Below are positions 18,000-24,258 of a DNA stretch of 64,000 bases, one piece after another. This stretch comes from Rhodoferax lacus. GTDB lineage: Bacteria; Pseudomonadota; Gammaproteobacteria; Burkholderiales; Burkholderiaceae_C. How positions within the stretch are numbered: position 1 is the first letter of the stretch; every line of letters begins with the position of its first letter. The stretch covers positions 144,807 to 208,806 of the forward strand of contig NZ_QFZK01000007.1 of assembly GCF_003415675.1 (NCBI RefSeq), written 5' to 3'. The notes below the pieces were generated by a model. That model was not told where the DNA came from, did no database searches, and worked only from the letters and a program-made list of their open reading frames with translations. The position numbers and the translations under genes were made by a program.

Positions 18000-18664
18000 G
18001 CGGGCAATCCCAGCAAAGCCTTGCGCATCTGCGGCTCGCTGCTGGCCTCCGACAACCAGATGCCGAAGAACACGCGGCTGAAATCGGCATCCCGCACCGC
18101 AGGCAAACTGCGGCCGTTGAACCAGAAGCGCGCGCCTACGCCGGGCGTGTGCAAACCCGTGATGCGGTCACCGGCGTTGACGTCCGGAAAGGTCTGCTCC
18201 ATGGCCTGCAGCCAGGCCTGCTCGCGCTGGGGGCTGAGCTTGCCCTGGCGCTGCATTTCTTTCAGCGAGCGTTCGGCAATCAAGCGCCCACGCAGGCTGC
18301 GAAAGTAATTCAGCTCCAGCCCAAACGGGCTTTGCGCATAGGCGCTGGGGTTGAAGCCGCTGGGCACCCAGAGCCTGGCCTCGTACACCTGCAGGCCCAG
18401 AAAACGCAGCGTGGCCGAACCCAGTGCCTGCGCGCCGGGCAAGTCGGTGGCCAGTTCGGCGAGCAGCACAGGGGTGGTCAGCGGCGCGTCTGCGGCCTGG
18501 GCAATGTGCAGGCCAACCGGCGTGACGCCCAGTGCCAGGCCGCCCAAAGCACAGACTGCAACTGCCTGCAGGGTGGCTCGACGCGAAAGCATGGCCGGGC
18601 TGGCTGAGCCCTCGCCTGCGGAGCGGCGCGCTGGGGCTGGCAGGCAGGCGCGGGACATGGGCAT
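17996..18664 (-). CDS. Chalcone isomerase-like (Chalcone_3) exported protein
   Basis: A 222-residue protein. The N-terminus has a SRRATLQ motif followed by a hydrophobic stretch ending near AQAADAP, which suggests a Tat- or Sec-type signal peptide and a periplasmic location. The mature domain (about 70-222) follows the Chalcone_3 pattern: GSATLRFLGLQVYEARLW, LELNYFRSLRGRLIAERSLKEM, and FFGIWLSEASSEPQMRKALLG at the end. In plants this fold binds flavonoids or fatty acids (FAP proteins). The ATG overlaps the CFA-like stop in TGATG. Confidence 0.8.
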   Translation of the reverse strand: MPMSRACLPAPARRSAGEGSASPAMLSRRATLQAVAVCALGGLALGVTPVGLHIAQAADAPLTTPVLLAELATDLPGAQALGSATLRFLGLQVYEARLWVPSGFNPSAYAQSPFGLELNYFRSLRGRLIAERSLKEMQRQGKLSPQREQAWLQAMEQTFPDVNAGDRITGLHTPGVGARFWFNGRSLPAVRDADFSRVFFGIWLSEASSEPQMRKALLGLPA

Positions 18665-19911
18665 CAGGCCAGCGGCTTTTGCAGGGTGTACTGAATCACG
18701 TCGATGTTGCGCTCGTCAAACGCTGCCTCGCAGTAGGCCAGGTAGAACTCCCAGATGCGCACAAAGCGCTCGTCAAAGCCGTTGGCCAGCACGGCGGTGC
18801 GCTGGGCCAGAAAGCGCTCGCGCCAGCGCCTGAGCGTCTCGGCATAGTCGGTGCCAAAGGCGAAGCTCTCGACCACTTGCAGGCCGGCAGCCTCGGCCTG
18901 TTCCTTGAACACGCGCGGGCAGGGCAGGCAACCGCCGGGGAAGATGTACTGCTGGATGAAGTCGGTGGAGTGGATGTAGCGCTCATAAAGGGCGTCATCA
19001 ATCACGATGCTCTGGATGCAGGCGCGCGCACCCGGCTTGAGCAGCCGCGACACCGTGCCAAAGTAGGTGGGCCAGTATTCACGGCCCACGGCCTCCACCA
19101 TCTCGATAGAGCAGATGGCATCGAAGGGCGCGTCCTCAATGTCGCGGTAGTCCTGCAGACGCAGCTCGGCGCGGTGGTCCACGCCCAGGCGCTGCATGCG
19201 GGCCTGGGCAAAGGCCAGCTGCTCGGTGCTCAGCGTCACGCCGGTGATGCTGGCGTCCATCCCAGTGGTGGCCATCTCGGCCAGTGCGCCCCAGCCGCAG
19301 CCGATCTCCAGCACGCGGTCACCGGGCTTCACGGCGGCCTGCACCAGGGCGCGGCGCACCTTGGCATCTTGCGCAGCGGCCATGGGTTGGTTCAGGTCGC
19401 CGTTGAAGAGGGCGCTGGAATAGTTCATGGTGGCATCCAGCCACAGGCCATAGAAGCCGTTGCCCAGGTCGTAGTGGGCGTGGATGTTCTTCTGGCTGTT
19501 GGTGCGCGTGTTGCGGTGGAGCAGATGCTTGATGCGGTAGAACAGGCGCCCGGCCCAGCTGCCGAAAAACACGGCGTCCACTTCGGCGCGGTTCTTCACC
19601 AGCACGCGCAGCAAGTCGGTCAGGTTCGGCGTGCTCCAGTCGCCTGCGATATAGCCCTCGGCAAACCCGATGTCGCCAGACTTGAGGGCTGCCGAACAGA
19701 CGTTCCAGTTGTGCAGCACCAGGGTGGCATGGGGCAGGGCCTCGCCGCCAAAGCGTTGCATGCTGCCATCGGGCAACTGCACGGTCAGGCTGCCGTGTGT
19801 CAGGCGCTGCAGCAGCTTGAAGACAGTGCGTGCGGCTGCCGGAGTGCCGCGTGGCAGGGTGAAAGAGGTGCTGCGGCTGGAGGCCAGGGTGTTGGTGTTC
19901 ATGGGGGGCAT
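18664..19911 (-). CDS. Cyclopropane-fatty-acyl-phospholipid synthase-like methyltransferase
   Basis: A 415-residue SAM-dependent methyltransferase of the CFA synthase family. The N-terminal lipid-binding part runs to about residue 135; next comes HAHYDLGNGFYGLWLDATMNYS, then SAM motif I VLEIGCGWGALA near residue 200 and the post-motif GVTLSTEQLAFA. EMVEAVGREYWP has the conserved Glu. IFPGGCLPC closes the active-site region. CFA enzymes add a methylene to unsaturated lipid chains; cluster-embedded paralogues can make methylated or furan precursors instead. It overlaps the next gene by 1 nt and is 12 nt after DUF1365. The alternative start at MNTNTL (19902) is also possible. Confidence 0.85.
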   Translation of the reverse strand: MPPMNTNTLASSRSTSFTLPRGTPAAARTVFKLLQRLTHGSLTVQLPDGSMQRFGGEALPHATLVLHNWNVCSAALKSGDIGFAEGYIAGDWSTPNLTDLLRVLVKNRAEVDAVFFGSWAGRLFYRIKHLLHRNTRTNSQKNIHAHYDLGNGFYGLWLDATMNYSSALFNGDLNQPMAAAQDAKVRRALVQAAVKPGDRVLEIGCGWGALAEMATTGMDASITGVTLSTEQLAFAQARMQRLGVDHRAELRLQDYRDIEDAPFDAICSIEMVEAVGREYWPTYFGTVSRLLKPGARACIQSIVIDDALYERYIHSTDFIQQYIFPGGCLPCPRVFKEQAEAAGLQVVESFAFGTDYAETLRRWRERFLAQRTAVLANGFDERFVRIWEFYLAYCEAAFDERNIDVIQYTLQKPLA

Positions 19912-19923
19912 GCGGGTGGGGCT

Positions 19924-20718
19924 CTAGCGGGAAACAAAACTTGCGGGCAGCGCAGGCTTGCCAAAAAACGGCACGCGCTTGAGCGCCAGCTTGACCGCCT
20001 GCCAGTGGATGCGTGCCAGCACGCCCCAGGTCATGGCGGGGTAACGCCACAGCGCGCGGCGCGCACTGGCAGCGGTCAGCGCTTCCAGCGTGCCGCTGAC
20101 GCTGGTTTGCAGCAGCGGGCCCTGGTCGTCGTCGTAATCGATGCGGGCCAGCGTGTGGCGGTGTTCGGCGTCGAGCATAAAACGGAAACGGTAGCCGCCC
20201 TGCACATCGCAAAACGGCGAGACATGGAAGACCTTGTCGGCCCGCAGCTCGGCGCCATAGACCGGCTGGTCCAGCAGATAGCAATGGCGCTGGCCAAAGG
20301 TGTTGTTCACCTCCACCACAATGGCGCGCAGCGTGCCGTCCTGGCGCTGGCAGTACCAGAAGCTCACCGGCTTGAAGGTAAAGCCCAGCACGCGCGGGTA
20401 GGTGTGCAGCCAGACTTCGCCGGTGGCGTCCGCAATGCCCTGCGACAGCAACAGCGCATCCAGCCAGGCCAGGGCGCCACCGGCCTCTGGCCCGCGGCCG
20501 TCGCCATGGTCGGCATCAAAAAAGCTCAGCGCCGCGCGGCGGTTGCGCGCCAGGGCGCCCGGTCCGTTGAGCTGCAGGCTGCGCATGGGCAGCAGCAAAA
20601 AGTAGGTGGGGTAGTTAAAGGCATTGGCCACGGGCTTGAGGCGGCGGTGGCGCACCTGGCCGAAGCCGATCAGGGCGCTGACCGGGCCGGGGCTTTCCAT
20701 GGGTGCTGCAGAGGGCAT
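19924..20718 (-). CDS. DUF1365 protein
   Basis: A 264-residue DUF1365 protein, a family found almost always next to an FAD-NAD-binding oxidoreductase and a CFA-like gene. The family pattern is GQVRHRRLKPVANAFNYPTY at the N-terminus, LHTYPRVLGFTFKPVSFWYC, EVNNTFGQRHCYLL and KVFHVSPFCDVQGGYRFRF. The HRR/Tyr positions near the start are conserved in the family. No biochemical role is established. ATG 20718 lies 5 nt after the FAD-oxidoreductase stop; a second ATG (20700) is an alternative. A longer reading into the upstream gene lacks family similarity. Confidence 0.88.
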   Translation of the reverse strand: MPSAAPMESPGPVSALIGFGQVRHRRLKPVANAFNYPTYFLLLPMRSLQLNGPGALARNRRAALSFFDADHGDGRGPEAGGALAWLDALLLSQGIADATGEVWLHTYPRVLGFTFKPVSFWYCQRQDGTLRAIVVEVNNTFGQRHCYLLDQPVYGAELRADKVFHVSPFCDVQGGYRFRFMLDAEHRHTLARIDYDDDQGPLLQTSVSGTLEALTAASARRALWRYPAMTWGVLARIHWQAVKLALKRVPFFGKPALPASFVSR

Positions 20719-20723
20719 GGGCT

Positions 20724-22037
20724 TCAGGCTGCCAGGCGTTCGGCCATTTGAACGGACGCGGGCAGCGTGTCCATGATGCGGCGTGCCACATCCAGCCCCG
20801 AGGCCAGACCGTCCTCGTGAAAACCGTAGCCGGTCCAGGCGCCGCAAAAGTAGGTGCTGTTCTGGCCCTGCAAGGCGGGCAGGCGCTTTTGCGCCTCGAT
20901 GGCGGCCAGGTCAAACACCGGGTGCTCGTAGGCATAGCTGCCCAGCACCTGTGCCGGGTCAATGGGTGCCAGCGGGTTGAGCGACACCACCACGCTTTGC
21001 TGGAACGGCAAGGGCTGCAGCAGGTTGAGCAGGTAGTGCAGACAGACCGTGGACTGCTCCTGTGCCCGGGTGGCTGCGCGCTGGTAGTTCCACGCCGCCC
21101 AGGCGCGGCGTTTCTGCGGCAGCACCGAGGTGTCGGTGTGCAGCACGGCCAGATTGGGCTGGTAGCGGATGGCGCCCAGCGTGGCGCGCTCGGCCGGGCT
21201 GGCATCGGAAAGCAGGCGCAGCGACTGGTCGGAGTGGCAGGCCAGCACCACGCGGTCAAAGCGTTCGGTGTGGCCCGCCGAGGACACCAACACGCCCTGG
21301 GCATCACGCCGGATGTGGGTCACAGGCGTATGCAGGCGTTTGTCCTGCAGGCGCGACACGATCTTGTCCACATAGCTGCGTGCGCCACCAGCCACGGTCC
21401 ACCATTGCGGCCGGTTGCTGACCTGGATCAGGCCGTGGTTGTGGCAGAAGCGGATCATGGTGGCCACCGGGAACTGCAGCATCTGGTCGGTCGGACAGCT
21501 CCAGATGCAGCCCAGCATGGGCAGGAAGTACCAGTCCCTGAACACCGTGGAAAAACCATGCTGTTGCAGGAAGGCCGACAGGGGTTGCGTCAGCTCGCCC
21601 TCCAAGCCGCTTTCGGCCAGACGGGTGGCCAGTTGGTTGAAGCGCAGCACCTCGCGCAGCATTTGCAGAAAGCGCGGGTTCAGCAGGTTGCGGCGCTGGG
21701 CAAACACGGTGTTGAGTGAAGAGCCGCTCCACTCCAGCGGCCGGCCCGTGTCCCTGGGCACCTGCACCGAAAAAGACATGTCGGACTTGGCCGTGGCCAC
21801 GCCGAGCTCGGCAAACAAGGCGATCAGCTTGGGGTAGGTGCGTTCGTTGAACACCAGAAAGCCGGTGTCCACCCCGTGGGTGACGGGCCCCGTGGGTCCG
21901 GGCAGGGTCACATCCACGGTATGGGTGTGGCCGCCAAAGTAGTCGCCGGCCTCGAACAGGGTCAGGTGGGCGTGGTCGCGCAGGGTGTGCGCGGCAGAGA
22001 GGCCGGAGATGCCGGAGCCAATAATTGCAATTTTCAT
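20724..22037 (-). CDS. FAD-dependent amine oxidase/desaturase-like oxidoreductase
   Basis: A 437-residue flavoprotein of the NAD/FAD-binding amine-oxidase family. The N-terminus is the dinucleotide-binding motif IAIIGSGISGLSAAHTL, then FEAGDYFGGHTHTVDV; the C-terminus has the FAD-binding end TYFCGAWTGYGFHEDGLASG. It belongs to the group linked to DUF1365 and CFA-like genes. In Rhodobacter a related flavoprotein and methyltransferase are used to make unsaturated methylated fatty acids on the way to furan fatty acids; I infer a similar lipid substrate. It is the first gene of the eight-gene operon, preceded by an AT-rich region with an 8-bp inverted repeat. Confidence 0.8.
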   Translation of the reverse strand: MKIAIIGSGISGLSAAHTLRDHAHLTLFEAGDYFGGHTHTVDVTLPGPTGPVTHGVDTGFLVFNERTYPKLIALFAELGVATAKSDMSFSVQVPRDTGRPLEWSGSSLNTVFAQRRNLLNPRFLQMLREVLRFNQLATRLAESGLEGELTQPLSAFLQQHGFSTVFRDWYFLPMLGCIWSCPTDQMLQFPVATMIRFCHNHGLIQVSNRPQWWTVAGGARSYVDKIVSRLQDKRLHTPVTHIRRDAQGVLVSSAGHTERFDRVVLACHSDQSLRLLSDASPAERATLGAIRYQPNLAVLHTDTSVLPQKRRAWAAWNYQRAATRAQEQSTVCLHYLLNLLQPLPFQQSVVVSLNPLAPIDPAQVLGSYAYEHPVFDLAAIEAQKRLPALQGQNSTYFCGAWTGYGFHEDGLASGLDVARRIMDTLPASVQMAERLAA

Positions 22038-22064
22038 GGTTTTGAACTTTGCGGTTATTTTGTG

Positions 22065-22094
22065 ACTGATTGGTATTTTTTCAAATCAATCAGT
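22065..22094 (-). promoter_or_regulatory. Inverted repeat in the lipid operon promoter region
   Basis: ACTGATTG (22065-22072) and CAATCAGT (22087-22094) form a perfect 8-bp dyad with a 14-nt AT-rich centre, about 28 nt upstream of the operon's first ATG. The surrounding 22038-22110 is the only clearly AT-rich stretch here. It looks like an operator overlapping the promoter. No clear sigma-70 or ECF box pair was assigned. Confidence 0.45.
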
Positions 22095-22171
22095 ACAAAA
22101 GCCCTCAAACATTCTTGGGTATTGGCAGCCCTGCGCGCTGCTGCGCGCTTCGGTATGGCGCTGAACCGGCC

Positions 22172-23401
22172 TTACCAGCTGCGGTCGGAGGCCAGTGTCT
22201 GGGTCAGGGGCAGCAGCCGGTCGAGCTGAATTTGCACTTTGACGTCACTGTGCGGGACGCTGGCCACCACGCGGTAGTCTTTGTTGCTGGTATCGCGCAC
22301 CGCATGTTCGCTGGTGGCCATGCCACTGCGGTTGAGCACCACCGCCACGCGCGGGGTGCTGGTGTTGGAGCCGCGGCGCACCACCACCGCCACTTCTTCC
22401 GAGGCCAGCTTCACATAGGCGCCGGGCTGGTAGATACCCACGGCCTTGATCAGCGCGGCACCGGCCTCGTCGACCTGCTTGTTTTCATCAAAGTAGCAGG
22501 CCTGCATGGCTACAGCGGGGCTGACCGGCGGGCGCGTCAGCCGGGGCGAAAGCCGCGCGGCAAACATGTCGGCACGCTGGATCAGCCGCGCCAGCCGCTG
22601 GGCCGGGGTCTTGCTGCGCAGCGGGCCCGGCAACAGTGCGTGGTGGGCGGCCACGGCTTCCAGCCAGGTGCTGTCGCTCACGCCAAGGGCTTTGAGCAGT
22701 TCCACCGATGCCTGGGGATGGGCGTCAATCAGCGCCTGCTGTCCCGGCTCTGGTGGCCTTTTTTGCAGGGTCAGGCGGTCCTGCAGCTCGGTCATGCCAA
22801 TGTTCATGGTCAAAGCCGACTTGCGCAGCAGTGTTTCCACCGGTTCGGGCCAGTTCAGCACCTCGCGGGCAGCCAGGCCGCACATCACACTCACCAGCAT
22901 GGCATGGGTGGCGCTGTACATCTCGGTTTCGCTGGCCGAGAGCTGGATCAGGGCAAACAGCACACCGTTGGGGTTGCGCTGGGATTCCTGGCTCAGGGTC
23001 TGGTGCACATTGTCCAGGCGCTCGGCAAAGGATTCGCTTTGCGGGTCGCGCAGCAGGCGGAGGGCCTGCACCTGCAGATCGCCCCAGGCCAGCTTCGTCG
23101 GTGCGTCTACCGTGCGTTTGACCGCCTTGTCCACCTGCAGCTTGGATCCGGCGATTTCGCCAATCGATTTGTCCTTGCGCATCAGGGTCTGCAGCTGGTC
23201 CACATAGGCCTTGCGCAGGGCGTCGGCATCCATGCCGTCAATGAATACGCCGCCAGGGCGCTTGTAAAAGTGGGCCAGGTCGTCCTTGGAGCGAACGACA
23301 TAGCGCTTGCTGGCCAGCAGCACCCCATCCTTGTCGACCAGGTCACATGGCAGCGGGTATCCAATGCGGACGGAGTCGATTTCGATCGGTATGAGGTTCA
23401 T
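22172..23401 (-). CDS. Degenerate HD-GYP domain protein
   Basis: A 409-residue protein. Residues about 1-80 form a DUF3391-like N-terminal region (VRIGYPLPCDLVDKDGVLLA). Residues about 165-300 follow the HD-GYP layout: the first His in SATHAML, DAHPQASVELLKALG, then AAHHALLPG and IQRADMFAARLSPR. But the metal-binding HD of HDIGK is replaced (MNIGM) and the GYP loop is absent. So c-di-GMP hydrolysis is unlikely; it may be a c-di-GMP sensor or scaffold. A C-terminal beta domain (about 330-409) is common in HD-GYP proteins of this group. It stands alone, divergent from the hldC gene. Confidence 0.7.
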   Translation of the reverse strand: MNLIPIEIDSVRIGYPLPCDLVDKDGVLLASKRYVVRSKDDLAHFYKRPGGVFIDGMDADALRKAYVDQLQTLMRKDKSIGEIAGSKLQVDKAVKRTVDAPTKLAWGDLQVQALRLLRDPQSESFAERLDNVHQTLSQESQRNPNGVLFALIQLSASETEMYSATHAMLVSVMCGLAAREVLNWPEPVETLLRKSALTMNIGMTELQDRLTLQKRPPEPGQQALIDAHPQASVELLKALGVSDSTWLEAVAAHHALLPGPLRSKTPAQRLARLIQRADMFAARLSPRLTRPPVSPAVAMQACYFDENKQVDEAGAALIKAVGIYQPGAYVKLASEEVAVVVRRGSNTSTPRVAVVLNRSGMATSEHAVRDTSNKDYRVVASVPHSDVKVQIQLDRLLPLTQTLASDRSW

Positions 23402-23490
23402 GGCTTGAAAAGATTATGCCCGGCCCGTGGCGTTCGAGCCTTGGAATAAGACCCATAACGCCTCCCATACTGCCCTGCTAGCATCTTGCT

Positions 23491-23985
23491 ATGCAAGCCC
23501 TAAATTCTCCCCCCGCCTTTTTGCAAAAAATCCACCCCCGCGGCGAACTGGCTGCGGCCCTGCAGGCGCTGCCCCGGCCCTGGGTGTTTACCAACGGCGT
23601 GTTTGACGTGCTGCACCGTGGCCATGTGGTCTATCTGGCCCAGGCCCGCGCCCTGGGCGGCAGCCTGATCGTGGCGCTCAATACCGATGCCTCGGTCAAG
23701 CGCTTGGGCAAGGGCGATGACCGGCCCCTGAACAAGGACGCCGACCGCGCCATCGTCATGGCCTCGCAGGAATCGGTCAGTCTGGTGACGTGGTTCGACG
23801 AGGACACGCCGCAGGAAATCATCGGCGAGATCCGCCCCGACATTCTGGTCAAGGGGGGCGACTACGACATGGCCAAGCTGCCTGAGACCCGGTTGGTGGA
23901 GAGTTGGGGTGGGCATGCGCTGGCGCTGCCTTTTGTGGCGGGGTACTCGACTACGCAGTTGGTGAACCGGATTCGGGCGGGTTGA
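23491..23985 (+). CDS. rfaE2: D-glycero-beta-D-manno-heptose 1-phosphate adenylyltransferase
   Basis: A 164-residue nucleotidyltransferase that joins ATP to heptose-1-phosphate to make ADP-heptose for the LPS inner core. The signature FTNGVFDVLHRGHVVYL contains the HxGH motif; ALNTDASVKRLGKG and PDILVKGGDY follow, ending in YSTTQLVNRI. This is the stand-alone form (HldC/RfaE2), equivalent to the C-terminal half of E. coli HldE, so a separate heptokinase must be encoded elsewhere. The gene is alone; downstream lies a long hairpin element and then convergent glnE. Confidence 0.95.
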   Translation: MQALNSPPAFLQKIHPRGELAAALQALPRPWVFTNGVFDVLHRGHVVYLAQARALGGSLIVALNTDASVKRLGKGDDRPLNKDADRAIVMASQESVSLVTWFDEDTPQEIIGEIRPDILVKGGDYDMAKLPETRLVESWGGHALALPFVAGYSTTQLVNRIRAG

Positions 23986-24125
23986 GTTTGTATCTTTCCA
24001 TTTGAAAGACACCCCGTCCCCCGCCGGTCATTGGCGCGCGCTGCTTTGCCATACCGTAAACCCGTGAGCGGCGCGCTATGTACCAGGCTTCTTGGCTGTG
24101 GATGACCGTGGAGCGCCTATGGTTC

Positions 24126-24201
24126 GCGGGCTGGGTGGTGTGGGCGGTTGACGATTTGCGGTACTCCGCTATGAGGAAACTGCCCACACCACCCAGCCCG
24201 C
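24126..24201. repeat. Long hairpin element, copy 3 of the family
   Basis: Arms 24126-24145 and 24182-24201 are a perfect 20-bp inverted repeat (GCGGGCTGGGTGGTGTGGGC). Inside, a partly paired neck leads to a conserved internal loop: on the minus strand TCCTCATA, then an apical stem GCGG with tetraloop AGTA and CCGC, then AAATCG. The same internal-loop words occur in the hairpins at 35560 and 35765 with different stems. It lies between convergent rfaE2 and glnE. The 273-nt gap 23986-24258 contains no gene. Confidence 0.75.
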
Positions 24202-24251
24202 AGCGAGAGAGCCAACGCCTCTAAGTCCGCAGCGAGAGAAACAAAGCCTCT
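24198..24251. repeat. Two-unit direct repeat beside hairpin copy 3
   Basis: CCGCAGCGAGAGA then 6 variable bases then GCCTCT occurs at 24198-24222 and again at 24227-24251, a 29-nt period. The first unit overlaps the end of the hairpin arm. Each unit can form a short GAGAG/CTCTC-type stem. It may serve as a weak terminator for convergent transcription. Confidence 0.6.
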
Positions 24252-24258
24252 CAATCAA

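Noticed and set aside
24198..24251. Direct repeats as a CRISPR remnant
   Set aside because: Only two units, 25 nt, with 4-nt spacing and no cas genes.
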